From positions 1 through 64,000 of the forward strand of contig CALCXM010000074.1 in the NCBI GenBank assembly GCA_937905825.1: a DNA stretch of 64,000 bases, written 5' to 3'. This stretch comes from an uncultured bacterium (lineage in GTDB: Bacteria > Planctomycetota > UBA1135 > GCA-002686595). This document shows positions 38,707-47,904 of the stretch, piece after piece. The position numbers and the translations under genes are program-made. How positions within the stretch are numbered: the first letter of the stretch is position 1; each line of letters begins with the position of its first letter. Under the pieces are notes generated by a model that made no database searches, was not told the DNA's origin, and saw only the letters and a list, made by a program, of their open reading frames with translations.

Positions 38707-39785
38707 TTCGCGGGCTGCGCCGTATCCTGCGCCGGGCCCTTGGTCGCGGCGGTCGTCCGCGAATTCCTGGGCCGCCACCGGGCATGGAATTGGCCGAGTT
38801 GGAAGCCCTTTGTCAAAGGGAACGCGGAACGGGAATCACAAGTCTGACTCACTCGCATCTGTCGGCCTGGAAAGAGTCCGGTTCCTATTCGCTGCAGGTG
38901 TTGGATGGCAATGCAGCCACTTGGAACTTGGTCTTCAAGCGTGCGGACTATGCTCTGCAGGAGATCCCCGCGCTCCAGGGCTTTCCCTTGAACCCCGGTC
39001 CGCCGGAGTACTTGGTGATGGCGGCAACGGGCGCTGTGGCTCGCTACTTGCCGCGAGTGTTCCTAGCCCGTGAGACCCGTGCCGCAGAGCAGTTCCTGTA
39101 CTACGTGGAGGATCTCTCCGATCGTTATCGCGTGGCCGCTGCGAAGGACTGCGTGCGTTGCGCGGAGTTCTTGCCTGAGCTGCAAGCTGCCCTCGCGGCG
39201 GACTTTAGCGGGAGTGAAGACCCTGCTTTCCTGCACTTCGATGGGGACTTCTGGCCCAGGCTTCGAGTTTACGCAGAGGACTCTCTGCGTGCCTTCGCGC
39301 CCGCCTATCCGGGCTCCGGCGCCGCGGGTCTGGTTGAGCTCTTGCCCGCCTTGGACGAGTTGCGCAAGCGCGTGCTCGGAAGTGCCCAAGCCCCGCGCGC
39401 AGACGCCCTCTCGGTGCCGATTCATGGGGACTACAACAGTTCCAACATCATGGTCGAAAAGGCGGGAGAGGGGATCAAAGCACTCGATTGGGAGTGGTGT
39501 GGTTTTGGCCTCGTGCACTCAGACTTGGCCTCGCTCTTGAAGGGACTGGATCCGAAGACGGAGTCGGCGGCCCTCACTGCCTTCGCGCAGCGCTTGCCGC
39601 AAATGTCCTTCGAACGCCATCAAGAGCTCTACCTTTGGTGTCAGATCGAGCGCGGTGTGATGGACGCCTCCTACCTGGCGAAGCAAGCCTTGGGTTCCGA
39701 ACACGCCGCCAGCTTGGAGTTGCCGAGCTGGGTGAAGAGTTCCCACGACCTGGTCGTCCGCTACCTCGGGGAATTGTCCCGATGA
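38703..39785 (+). CDS. Phosphotransferase-family (APH-like) sugar kinase
   Basis: Aminoglycoside-phosphotransferase/choline-kinase fold protein (360 residues). The catalytic loop is IHGDYNSSNIMV, with the HGDxxxxN motif, and the metal-binding strand is ALDWEWCGFG. The N-terminal lobe has LVFKRADY with a candidate ATP-binding lysine. Such proteins phosphorylate small molecules or glycans. In a polysaccharide operon a sugar or lipid-carrier target is more likely than an antibiotic. Start is GTG at 38703, overlapping the upstream stop as GTGA. Confidence 0.82.
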   Translation: MIRGLRRILRRALGRGGRPRIPGPPPGMELAELEALCQRERGTGITSLTHSHLSAWKESGSYSLQVLDGNAATWNLVFKRADYALQEIPALQGFPLNPGPPEYLVMAATGAVARYLPRVFLARETRAAEQFLYYVEDLSDRYRVAAAKDCVRCAEFLPELQAALAADFSGSEDPAFLHFDGDFWPRLRVYAEDSLRAFAPAYPGSGAAGLVELLPALDELRKRVLGSAQAPRADALSVPIHGDYNSSNIMVEKAGEGIKALDWEWCGFGLVHSDLASLLKGLDPKTESAALTAFAQRLPQMSFERHQELYLWCQIERGVMDASYLAKQALGSEHAASLELPSWVKSSHDLVVRYLGELSR

Positions 39786-40795
39786 GTTCCGCAGCAGACT
39801 CCCTGGCGATCGTCGCGATCGGGCGCAACGAGGGAGAGCGCCTGATGGCATGCCTCGATTCGCTTCAGGCCCTTTGCGACGATGTGATCTACGTGGATTC
39901 CGGTTCGACCGATGGCAGCGTCGAGCGCGCGCGGGCCTTGGGTGCACACGTCATCGAACTCGACCCGGCGCAACCCTTCACGGCGGCGCGCGCGCGCAAC
40001 GAAGGTGTGCAGGCCCTCGCAGCTCGGGCGAATCCGCCGGCCCTCGTGCAGCTGCTCGATGGGGACTGCCGACTTGACACCAGCTGGCTGTCCAAGGCCG
40101 TGGGCTTTCTAAGCGAGAATCCGAAAGTCGGCATCGTCTGCGGTCGGCGCCGTGAGCGCTTCCCAGAAGCTTCCATGTTCAACCGCCTTTGCGACATGGA
40201 GTGGAATACGAAAGTCGGCCCGGGAACAGCTTGCGGCGGGGACGCATTGGTTCGTATGGAAGCCTTCCAAGCAGCCGGTGGCTACAATCAGACCATGATT
40301 GCGGGGGAGGATCCGGAGTTTGCCTATCGTGTCGAACGGATGGGTTGGGGGCTCTATCGTTTGGAAGCGGACATGACCTGGCACGACGCGAACATCACTC
40401 AGTGGCGCCAATGGTGGCTGCGCACAAAACGGGCTGGCCACGCCTACGCCGAGTGCTACAACATGCACCGCCTGGATGGCACGGCCTTCCGCAAGAGAGA
40501 GTTGCGCTCGATCCTGTTCTGGGGCTTGGGCTTGCCCAGTTTGGTCTTGCTCGCGGCCTACCCAACCTATGGCTTGAGCTTGACGCTCTTCGCCGCCTAC
40601 CCACTCCTTTGGTGGCGCATCCGTCGTTACCGCTTGGGCTGTGGTGATCAAGCGGCGCAGGCGGCGATCTACGCGTCGTTCTGTCTCCTCGGAAAATTCG
40701 CGGAGGGCGCTGGCGCCTTGCGTTACGGGCTTGGCCGGTTGACGGGCAGTTCCGAAAAGATCATCGAGTACAAGGGCGATCCGGGGGCCGCATGA
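39782..40795 (+). CDS. Family 2 glycosyltransferase with C-terminal membrane spans
   Basis: GT2 enzyme of 337 residues. It has LAIVAIGRNEGERLMACL, VIYVDSGSTDGSVERA, the metal-site LLDGDCRLD, GGDALVRMEAFQAAGGYN and the catalytic AGEDPEFAYR. Hydrophobic spans at about 238-256 and 258-275 anchor it to the inner membrane, as in ExoM/ExoU-type transferases. ATG at 39782 overlaps the upstream stop; the longer open frame upstream is an artefact. It overlaps the flippase start by four bases. Confidence 0.9.
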   Translation: MSSAADSLAIVAIGRNEGERLMACLDSLQALCDDVIYVDSGSTDGSVERARALGAHVIELDPAQPFTAARARNEGVQALAARANPPALVQLLDGDCRLDTSWLSKAVGFLSENPKVGIVCGRRRERFPEASMFNRLCDMEWNTKVGPGTACGGDALVRMEAFQAAGGYNQTMIAGEDPEFAYRVERMGWGLYRLEADMTWHDANITQWRQWWLRTKRAGHAYAECYNMHRLDGTAFRKRELRSILFWGLGLPSLVLLAAYPTYGLSLTLFAAYPLLWWRIRRYRLGCGDQAAQAAIYASFCLLGKFAEGAGALRYGLGRLTGSSEKIIEYKGDPGAA

Positions 40796-42120
40796 GCGAG
40801 ATAAGCGTGCCGCAAGCCCCCCGGGAGCTGCGTAGTTTGACGCGCCGCGCGGCCCTTTGGACCACCATCGGGCAGGTGAGCAGTCAGGTGTTGCGTTTGG
40901 GCTCCAATCTAGTCCTGACTCGGCTCTTGCTGCCCGAGTTCTTCGGCGTGATGGTGATCATCAACGTCTTCGTGCTGGGACTCGAACTGTTTTCCGATGT
41001 GGGGCTCGGGCCCAACATCATCCGTCACAAGCGTGGAGAGGATGCGGACTTCCTGAACACCGCTTGGAGCATTCAGATCATCCGCGGGTTCGTTCTGTGG
41101 GGTTGTGCTTGGGCCCTTTCGGGACTGATGGCGAAGACCTACGACATCCCCGAACTGACGACCCTGTTGCCAGTGGCCGCCTTGACCGCGGTCATCGGAG
41201 GCTTTGAGTCCACGGCGCGCTACTCGTTGAATCGCAAGATTCACTTGGGCCGTGTGACCTTGCTCGAGCTCGGGCAGCAAGCTTCATCGATCACCTTCAT
41301 GGTGGTCTGGGCGGCCCTCGATCCTTCGATTTGGGCGCTCGTTTGCGGGGGCGTGTTCGGAGCGTTTGTACGAGTCTTCTCGAGTCACCTCTTGCTGCCC
41401 GGAATTCCTAATCGCTGGCGCTGGGACCCAGACGCCGCGCGCTCCTTGATCCGCTTTGGCAAGTGGATCTTCTTCAGCACGGCTTTGGGGTTCCTCGCGA
41501 ACCGCGGGGACCGCTTGATTCTCGGAGCGGCCATGTCGCAGGCGGAGCTGGGTGTGTTCTCGGTGGCAGCGATCCTGGCTCATTCGCCGGTGCGTATCGC
41601 GGGGCAGATTTCCATGAAGGTGCTTTTGCCCCTGTACTCGCGACTGTCCGACGACAGTCCAGAACTTCTGCGCAAGGAGATTGGTCGCACCCGTTTGCGC
41701 ATGACTCTCCTGGCCATCACGGGCTTGTCGGTGATCGCTCTTGGTGGCGAATGGATCGTCTCCAGTCTGTGGCCGGAGAGCTTCTGGGACGCGGGGCGCA
41801 TGACGCGCATCCTGGCCATTGGAAGCATCGGTAGCGTCATCATCGCGACCCTGCAGCCGGTTCTGTTGGCCTGCGGTGACGGGCGTGCGCACTTCATCAG
41901 CACTCTGACTCGGGCGCTATTTTTACTCGCTGCCCTGGCCGTGGGACAGCACTTCGGCGGGGTCACCGGGGCCCTGATCGGCCTGGCTGCAGCACCGACC
42001 CTGCACTACCCGGTGCTGGCTTTCCTGGTTCACGGGCACAAGGCTTGGACGCCTATGGCCGACCTTCCCGGCCTCTTGGCGAGTCTCGCCTTGGCCGCCT
42101 GCTTGCTGGCGGGACTCTAA
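40792..42120 (+). CDS. Wzx-type oligosaccharide flippase
   Basis: Multi-pass inner-membrane protein (442 residues, about twelve spans) of the MOP superfamily. It moves undecaprenyl-pyrophosphate-linked repeat units to the periplasm. Typical features are the N-terminal LRRL-like start region with RAALWTTIGQVSSQVLRLGSNLVL, LLLPEFFGVMVII, GLGPNIIRH, and the second-half repeat GKWIFFSTALGFLANRGDRLIL. It is coupled to the preceding GT2. Together with the PGT, the Wzy-like protein and Wzz it shows a Wzx/Wzy-dependent pathway and not an ABC-transporter one. Confidence 0.92.
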   Translation: MSEISVPQAPRELRSLTRRAALWTTIGQVSSQVLRLGSNLVLTRLLLPEFFGVMVIINVFVLGLELFSDVGLGPNIIRHKRGEDADFLNTAWSIQIIRGFVLWGCAWALSGLMAKTYDIPELTTLLPVAALTAVIGGFESTARYSLNRKIHLGRVTLLELGQQASSITFMVVWAALDPSIWALVCGGVFGAFVRVFSSHLLLPGIPNRWRWDPDAARSLIRFGKWIFFSTALGFLANRGDRLILGAAMSQAELGVFSVAAILAHSPVRIAGQISMKVLLPLYSRLSDDSPELLRKEIGRTRLRMTLLAITGLSVIALGGEWIVSSLWPESFWDAGRMTRILAIGSIGSVIIATLQPVLLACGDGRAHFISTLTRALFLLAALAVGQHFGGVTGALIGLAAAPTLHYPVLAFLVHGHKAWTPMADLPGLLASLALAACLLAGL

Positions 42121-42286
42121 TGCAGTCCTTGGAGAGGAAGCGGCCGGATTGCCTCGATTGCCGCCGCCAAACAGCCGACTTACAAGGATCCGTGCAGCCA
42201 CCACGGAGGGGCTCCCAGTCCCGTCCTTCAGGAACCTCATGCAGCCGATCAAGATTTCACCCCGCTCCCCTGACCGGAGCGACCCG

Positions 42287-43306
42287 ATGAGCGCAGACCC
42301 GAAAGGTCCGCTCTACTCGACGACGCCGGTGGTCCGCACCGGGGAACGGGTGGCCCCTTTGATCGTGGTGGGCTTGCCACGCAGCGGAAGCTCGTTCTTG
42401 GCTCACGTCTTGAGTGGCATCGAGGACTGGTACGTCTTTGATGATCTCTTCATGCTGCGCCACGCCCGTTCGATAGGGTGTGACGGTGACCTGACTCCCG
42501 CGCAGCTCGAGAACTTGGTGCGCTTCTTAGGCTGGCAACTGCGCGCTCGAATTCGTTGGCCTTCCTTCGATCCGCCGAACTGTGAGTGGGAAGAGGTGGA
42601 CGCAATCGAAGAGGCCTTGCTCACGACCTTCCGCAAACACGCAATCACTTGGGATGGGTTGCTGGAAGAATGGATGACGCGCCTCGCTCACCATCACGGT
42701 TGCAAGCGTTGGGGCTACAAGGCGCCCCAGGACTTCATGAACGCCGACGAATTGATCGCCAGTTTTCCTGGGGTGCAGTTCGTCTTCCTGGTGCGTGATC
42801 CGCGCAAGGTAATGGCCTCGAAAAAGTACGTGGACGGAGAGGACGGAACACCCGGTGAGTACCATCCGGTGATCTACGCGCGCTATTGGCGCATGTCGGT
42901 GGAGGCCGCCTTCGAGATTCGCGAGAAGATCGGCGACCGCATCTTGATGATGAAGTTCGAGGACTTGGTTGGCGACCCCAATCAGGCTGCCGAGGAGCTG
43001 GCGACCTTCCTCGGTTCGAAGTTCAGCGGCGACGTGCAACGCGACAAGGGCAACACCTCGTTCACCGGCAAGCAGCGGAAGGGTTTGACCGCCCTTGAAG
43101 AACGGATCTGTGAGAAGGTCGCGGGCGAAACCATGCTCGATCTCGGTTACGAATTGCGCAAGCCCAAGCCTCAGGCAGCGGATTTGCTCGATCTCGCTTG
43201 GCGCAGTTGCCGCTTCACCTGGTCTCAACTGCGTCGCTTCGTCACCAACGGAGATGCACGTCAGTCGATCATGATGTTCATCCGCTCGCTCTTCCGGGGA
43301 AAGTAG
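42287..43306 (+). CDS. Sulfotransferase family protein
   Basis: PAPS-dependent sulfotransferase that would add sulfate to the polysaccharide or a glycolipid. The 5'-phosphosulfate loop is GLPRSGSSFLAHVL near residue 27. The 3'-phosphate-binding region is VFLVRDPRKVMASKKYV, and MKFEDLVGDP marks the C-terminal part. Start at ATG 42287 is favoured by GGAG at 42276-42279; an alternative ATG at 42239 lacks a comparable SD. 339 residues. Last gene of the plus-strand operon. Sulfated polymers fit a marine or brackish habitat, which is inference. Confidence 0.87.
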   Translation: MSADPKGPLYSTTPVVRTGERVAPLIVVGLPRSGSSFLAHVLSGIEDWYVFDDLFMLRHARSIGCDGDLTPAQLENLVRFLGWQLRARIRWPSFDPPNCEWEEVDAIEEALLTTFRKHAITWDGLLEEWMTRLAHHHGCKRWGYKAPQDFMNADELIASFPGVQFVFLVRDPRKVMASKKYVDGEDGTPGEYHPVIYARYWRMSVEAAFEIREKIGDRILMMKFEDLVGDPNQAAEELATFLGSKFSGDVQRDKGNTSFTGKQRKGLTALEERICEKVAGETMLDLGYELRKPKPQAADLLDLAWRSCRFTWSQLRRFVTNGDARQSIMMFIRSLFRGK

Positions 43307-43374
43307 ACGAGTCGGCGGGGGCTGATCAAGTTCCGATTCCCCGCGTCGTGCACGGACTGGCAGGGGAAGGGGTC

Positions 43375-44736
43375 CTAGCCGCGAACCAATCGAGGGCCGA
43401 GCGACTGCGCGTGGGCCCCAAAGGCGTTGCGTGTATCGAGCACGAGTTGGGCGTTCTGGGCGATCAGGTCGTAGTCGAATGCGCTGTGCGCGGTGGCCAA
43501 GAGCACGGCGTCATAGCTGGCGATCGACTGTGCCGTGATCTCGACACTCGACAGTTGCAAGTCGTGCTTGCGCACGGGGACGGTGTGCGGGATGTGAGGG
43601 TCGGAGTAATCCACCTTTGCACCGAGGTCGCTCAGCTGTTGGATCAACTCGAAGGACGGGGACTCGCGGGTGTCTGCCACATCTGCTTTGTAGGCCAAGC
43701 CGAGCACCAACACGCGGGCCCCATTGACGACCTTCTTCGAGGAGTTGAGCGCGTCCACCAGCCGACTGATCACGTAGTTGGGCATCTCCGTGTTGATCCT
43801 GCCAGCGAGCTCGATGAAGCGTGTGGCGAGCCCATGCTCCTTCGCCTTCCAAGTCAGGTAGAACGGATCGATCGGAATGCAGTGTCCGCCCAGGCCTGGA
43901 CCGGGAAAGAAGGGCATGAACCCAAAAGGCTTGGTGGCCGCCGCTTCGATGACTTCCCAGATGTTGAGGCCCATCTCTTCGAGCACCACCTTCATCTCGT
44001 TCACCATGGCGATGTTGACCGCGCGGAAGATGTTCTCGAGCAGCTTGGAGGCTTCGGCGACTTCCGCGCTCTTGACCCGGTGAACCTGGTCCACGCAGAT
44101 CGAATAGAGCTCCGCGGCGAGCTCTCCCGAGATTTCATCCAAGCCTCCAACGAGCTTCGGGATGGTCTTTGTGCTGTGGCTTGCGCGACCTGGGTCTTCG
44201 CGCTCGGGGGAGTAGGCGACGAAGAAATCCCGCCCCACTTGCAAGCGCGTCCCCACCTTCTTGGCAGCCCGTAGAACTGCGGGTAGGAACTCATCGCGAG
44301 TGGTCCCCGGATAGGTGGTCGACTCGAGCACGATCAACTGGCCCGGTCGCAGGGACTGCCCGATGACTTTGGCTGTGCCCAAGACGTAGCTCAGGTCCGG
44401 CTCCTGATGGGGGCCGAGGGGAGTCGGCACGCAGACCAAGACCACGTCGACCTCGGAGAGTCGCTCGAAGTCGCAGGTGGCTTCAAAGCGCTCGCTGTTC
44501 GACAAGTCCTCTGCCAGGGGCGCGCTGCCCGCCGGGTTGGGGAGGGCGCTCTTCCCCAGGCATCGCACGCGCTCTCGATTGATGTCGAAGCCGACCACTC
44601 GCACGCCACCTGCGTGCGCCGCCTGTGCCAGGGGCAAACCCACGTAGCCCAAACCGATCACGCCGACGACAGCGCGCTTGCTGCTGATCAGCTCAGCGAG
44701 TTGCTCGGCCGAGGAGCTGGAGAGTTGCTGGGACAT
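43375..44736 (-). CDS. Nucleotide-sugar dehydrogenase (WbpA/WecC-type)
   Basis: Oxidises a UDP-hexose or UDP-HexNAc to the uronic acid in two NAD-dependent steps. GLGYVGLPLA forms the NAD site, ESTTYPGTT and FVAYSPEREDPG follow, and the catalytic cysteine lies in GPGLGGHCIPIDP. The C-terminal UDP-binding domain has VLVLGLAYKADVADTRESP. The 453-residue protein starts at the ATG at 44736; the frame upstream is intergenic. The GLGGHCIPIDPFYL variant resembles UDP-GlcNAc 6-dehydrogenases (WbpA/TviB) more than UDP-glucose dehydrogenase. It supplies an acidic sugar for the polymer. Confidence 0.9.
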   Translation of the reverse strand: MSQQLSSSSAEQLAELISSKRAVVGVIGLGYVGLPLAQAAHAGGVRVVGFDINRERVRCLGKSALPNPAGSAPLAEDLSNSERFEATCDFERLSEVDVVLVCVPTPLGPHQEPDLSYVLGTAKVIGQSLRPGQLIVLESTTYPGTTRDEFLPAVLRAAKKVGTRLQVGRDFFVAYSPEREDPGRASHSTKTIPKLVGGLDEISGELAAELYSICVDQVHRVKSAEVAEASKLLENIFRAVNIAMVNEMKVVLEEMGLNIWEVIEAAATKPFGFMPFFPGPGLGGHCIPIDPFYLTWKAKEHGLATRFIELAGRINTEMPNYVISRLVDALNSSKKVVNGARVLVLGLAYKADVADTRESPSFELIQQLSDLGAKVDYSDPHIPHTVPVRKHDLQLSSVEITAQSIASYDAVLLATAHSAFDYDLIAQNAQLVLDTRNAFGAHAQSLGPRLVRG

Positions 44737-45027
44737 GCTCGCGGGAATCGGTTCACGGGACGGCGCATGGATTGCCCTCCCGCTGGGCGCTGAGGCCTGC
44801 GTGGCTGCGGGGGAGGGTGGGCCGGGGGGCCTCCTGAAATACAGGGGCACTCGCGAGCTGTCCAGGCCTTTGGTCGATTCGAGCGGGAGTGGTTTCACCC
44901 CGAGGTCGACGCGTCCGGCTTTCCAGGCTTCCCCGTTTCTAGTCCGGTGGGGGAATTCCCCCCTAGAGGGCCCCCGGTTGGGCAGCATGGGCTGGCTGGT
45001 GCCCGCTGGTTCGTACCCGCCCGGCCT

Positions 45028-46275
45028 CTAGTAGGCGCCGCGGCCGCTCATGACGGCGTTGGCCGTCTTGGCCAAGAGCCCCAGATCGAGGGCCAGTCCG
45101 CGCTTCTGTGCGTAACGCAAATCCATGCGCACCCAGTCCTCGAATCCGATCTCGCTGCGACCGCTCACTTGCCAGATGCAGGTGATGCCACCGCGGATGT
45201 TGAGCCTGGCGTATTGCCAGGGCTCGTAGTGTTCGACCTCGTCCAGGGTTGGCGGGCGTGGGCCCACCAGGGTCATGTCGCCCTTCAGCACGTTGTAGAG
45301 CTGGGGCAATTCGTCCAGGCTCGTGCGGCGCAGAAAACGACCGATGGGGGTCATGCGCGGGTCGTCCTTGATCTTGAAGATCGGACCGTCCTTCTCGTTT
45401 TCAGCGAAGAGGGCCGCCTTGCGGGCTTCCGCATCTGCCCACATGGAGCGGAACTTGTAGAAGTTGAAGGGCTTGCCGCCTTGGCCAGCACGCTGTTGGA
45501 CAAAGATCGCGGGGCCTTCTGAGGTCAGCTTGACCGCGATGGCGACCAGGATGAAAACGGGGGTCAGCAGCACCAATGCGCTGCCCGCTACGATGAGGTC
45601 CAGGGCGCGCTTGCGCAATGAGATCGGAATGAAGAAGAGCTGCTGCAGGTCTTCCTCGGTGCAGCTGGAGAAGGCGCTGCGGATCTCACCCAGGTTGGCC
45701 ACCTCGCTGGAGCCGCTCTCGGAGGGAACGCCCTTGGTGGACCGGATCAGGGCCACTTCGCCAGGCATCTTGTCTTCGGACTTGCTGTGACTGCCGCTGC
45801 TTTCCTTGAGGTTGCGGTCCTTGCGTAGGGCTGCGCCGGTGGCGATGTGGGGGTGACCGTGGCCACGCTCCTTGCCGGGGTACACGTAGATCTTGAAGTC
45901 GTAGTGAAGACCGGCGTTGGCAATCTGTGAAATTAGGGCGTTCGCCAGGGCGAAGGCACCTTCTTCGGTGGTGTCCGGGAGGACCGCCGCCAGGTGTTCT
46001 TGATCAAGGCTGCCGACCGTGTCTTCCGTGCGCAGCCGTTCGTTGACGATCCGTGCGAGTTCGGAGAGCGGGCCAGGTTCGTTCCCGACGGGAAAGAACA
46101 CAACCAGGGCGAAAAAGCGCTTGCCACGGTCCGCGAGGGCCTTCTCGCGTTGGAAGACAACCTCAAATTCAGCCATGCTGAGGCCTGGCGGCTTGCCCCT
46201 GAATAGGTTGCGCAGCCGGCTCAGGATGCCCTGCCTTTGCCCTCTTCGAATCATCGCACTCGGTTCCTCACTCAT
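45028..46275 (-). CDS. Priming sugar-phosphate transferase fused to a degenerate GGDEF-like domain
   Basis: Residues about 215-415 are a bacterial sugar transferase (polyprenyl-phosphate hexose-1-phosphate transferase). They include a membrane helix after KRALDLIVAGSAL, FVQQRAGQGGKPFNFYKFRS, the catalytic Asp-Glu in RRTSLDELPQLYNVLKG and LVGPRPP. This enzyme starts repeat-unit assembly on undecaprenyl phosphate. Residues about 35-130 resemble a GGDEF-fold domain (FFALVVFFPVG, RIVNERLRTEDTVGSL, AAVLPDTTEEGAFALANAL), but the GGDEF signature is replaced by SLDQEHL, so diguanylate cyclase activity is not expected. A polar linker of about 80 residues joins them. The first half may sense a nucleotide or protein partner. 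Confidence 0.87.
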   Translation of the reverse strand: MSEEPSAMIRRGQRQGILSRLRNLFRGKPPGLSMAEFEVVFQREKALADRGKRFFALVVFFPVGNEPGPLSELARIVNERLRTEDTVGSLDQEHLAAVLPDTTEEGAFALANALISQIANAGLHYDFKIYVYPGKERGHGHPHIATGAALRKDRNLKESSGSHSKSEDKMPGEVALIRSTKGVPSESGSSEVANLGEIRSAFSSCTEEDLQQLFFIPISLRKRALDLIVAGSALVLLTPVFILVAIAVKLTSEGPAIFVQQRAGQGGKPFNFYKFRSMWADAEARKAALFAENEKDGPIFKIKDDPRMTPIGRFLRRTSLDELPQLYNVLKGDMTLVGPRPPTLDEVEHYEPWQYARLNIRGGITCIWQVSGRSEIGFEDWVRMDLRYAQKRGLALDLGLLAKTANAVMSGRGAY

Positions 46276-46951
46276 TCGTTCCCGGACGATGGTCGTCCAA
46301 GGCGGTGGTCACTTCAGAATATCCAGATGGTTGCTACTTGCTGTGGTGCTTTGGCATCGATCCAGCGATTCCGTGCGCGGCCGGCTTAGGGGGGCTTGCC
46401 CTGCTCAGCGCAATTCTTCGGGGATCTTACTTCCTATCGGAAATGCGGCAACCGGGCGAACTGCCATTGTGCGTTTTCTGAGTGAAATTGCCCCTGAAAA
46501 TAGGTGTTTCGCCCGATTGCCTGTCTCTAGAGAAAAGAATTCCAGGTGGGCGCGGAGCGGATGGCTACGGGTCGGTTGGACCCCATCCTGGTGCTGCTGC
46601 GTCTTCGAGGGATCCCCAGGTTCCTAGGGCCCTCTCCCGACAAAGAACGCCCCTCGTCCCTGGTCAATCTTGACCAAGAACAAGGGCCAGCCCGATGGGG
46701 CTGGCCCTTGTTCTGACCGGCGGAGGCATGGCCACCCCTTTGGGTCATCTCTAATGAGTGCTCGTTGGCGCGCTTTGCTGGAGCGCTTGCAGGAGGAGGT
46801 CGGATCGGCTGAGCGGACGCAGCGAGAGGATTTCAGGTGCAGCGCCCGAGGCTCCGCTGCCGGGGCGGATGCCTGCCCGGGGATGGCTCAAGGGAGCTGA
46901 GCCTGCAAGAGGTCCCGTGCTCCCGGAGGAGCCCGGGCATCCGAAAGCGGT
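46276..46951. other. Intergenic region, 676 bp, no supported gene
   Basis: Lies between lexA (3' side) and the priming transferase (5' side), both on the minus strand. The segment 46276-46560 is AT-richer and should include the transferase promoter. It also contains the long hairpin described separately. Frames in it are not protein-like. Confidence 0.45.
46677..46714. terminator. Perfect 17-bp hairpin, probable bidirectional terminator
   Basis: AGAACAAGGGCCAGCCC (46677-46693) pairs perfectly with GGGCTGGCCCTTGTTCT (46698-46714) around a 4-nt loop. The T tract is mixed (TTGTTCT). It is about 240 bp beyond the lexA stop on the minus strand. The strength of the stem fits a terminator, though a protein-binding palindrome is possible. 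Confidence 0.55.
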
Positions 46952-47575
46952 CTAAAACTGCCGGATGACTCCGATCAAGACCCCGCGGATTTGGATGTGG
47001 TCCACGTAGATCGGCTCCATGGTGGAGTTTGCAGGCTGCAGTCGAATCCGGTCACCCTCGTTGTAGTAGCGCTTCAAGGTGGCCTCGTCTCCCTCGAGAA
47101 TCGCCACCACAGTTTCACCGTTCCGCGCGGTGTCCCTGCGCTCGATCAGGACGAGATCCCCATCGCGAATGGAGTCCTCAATCATGGAGTTCCCGTTGAC
47201 TCGCAGGGCGTAAACGTCGCGACCTTCGGGGATCATCGAGTGCAAGTCGAACTTCTCCGGGGCCTCGATTGCTTCGATCGGAGCACCCGCGGCAATGTTG
47301 CCGAGGACGGTGACGCATGCCCTGCCCATCTCCCTATTCTCTTGGGCCGGGTCCTCCTCCTGGACGACGCGCAGTCCCCGTGAGATACCCGGGGCAGCCC
47401 GCTCGATCACTCCTTTGCGTTCTAGCTCGGAGACATGGCCAAAGATCGTGACCTTGTTGACGCCGAAGTGCTGAGCGATTTCTTCCAGAGTTGGACTCAT
47501 GCCTTGGCTCTCGGTGTAGCTGCCGAGGAAGTCGAGGATTTCGCGTTGGCGTCGGGTGAGCGGGATGAAACTCAT
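46952..47575 (-). CDS. lexA: LexA SOS repressor
   Basis: Transcriptional repressor of the DNA-damage response that cleaves itself when RecA is activated. The N-terminal winged helix (1-70) has LTRRQREILDFLGSY, then SPTLEEIAQHFGV and KVTIFGHVSELERKG. The cleavage bond is Ala96-Gly97, Ser130 lies in NGNSMIEDS, and the general-base Lys168 lies in ATLKRYY. The 207-residue length is typical. A small open frame precedes it on the same strand, and a GTTC-N7-GTTC direct repeat stands upstream of that frame. If the two genes share a transcript, this would be an autoregulatory operator. Confidence 0.95.
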   Translation of the reverse strand: MSFIPLTRRQREILDFLGSYTESQGMSPTLEEIAQHFGVNKVTIFGHVSELERKGVIERAAPGISRGLRVVQEEDPAQENREMGRACVTVLGNIAAGAPIEAIEAPEKFDLHSMIPEGRDVYALRVNGNSMIEDSIRDGDLVLIERRDTARNGETVVAILEGDEATLKRYYNEGDRIRLQPANSTMEPIYVDHIQIRGVLIGVIRQF

Positions 47576-47759
47576 GGGCGATTCGTCTCGAAGGAGGGGT
47601 AGGGGGCGGGGTGGTACGCGCTGGGGTCGGAGCCTGCTGGGGGGCGATCCCCTTCCGAGAACGATCCAGTCAGGAGTCGCAGGGAGAGGAGTCCCTTGGG
47701 CGGGGGTCGCTGTGGCAGGGGCAGTCGGAACAGAGGAGTCCGACCGTGACCGGGCAGAC

Positions 47760-47846
47760 CTAGATGAAGAACGTGCAGGCGACCAACAGTCCGCAGAAGA
47801 GAATCGTGGGGCCGTCGTTGCGTGCGGTGTGGATGAGTGCGGTCAT
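47760..47846 (-). CDS. Probable 28-residue hydrophobic small protein upstream of lexA
   Basis: Starts at ATG 47846 with GGAG eight bases upstream and ends at TAG. The N-terminal 13 residues are polar (MTALIHTARNDGP) and the remainder is one hydrophobic segment (TILFCGLLVACTFFI) with two cysteines, long enough for a membrane span. Third codon positions are almost all G or C, as in real genes here. It lies 184 bp before lexA on the same strand. Small SOS-linked membrane peptides are known in other bacteria (for example TisB), but no homology is claimed. No family recognised. Confidence 0.5.
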   Translation of the reverse strand: MTALIHTARNDGPTILFCGLLVACTFFI

Positions 47847-47904
47847 GATAGGAACTCCGAAGGGAGGGTGTTAGGGTTGTTTGGCGAACAGGTGCCTAAC
47901 TTAT

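Noticed and set aside
44947..44970. GGGGGAATTCCCCC palindrome as a terminator between the priming transferase and dehydrogenase genes
   Set aside because: No loop and no T tract; probably chance in a G/C-tract-rich region.
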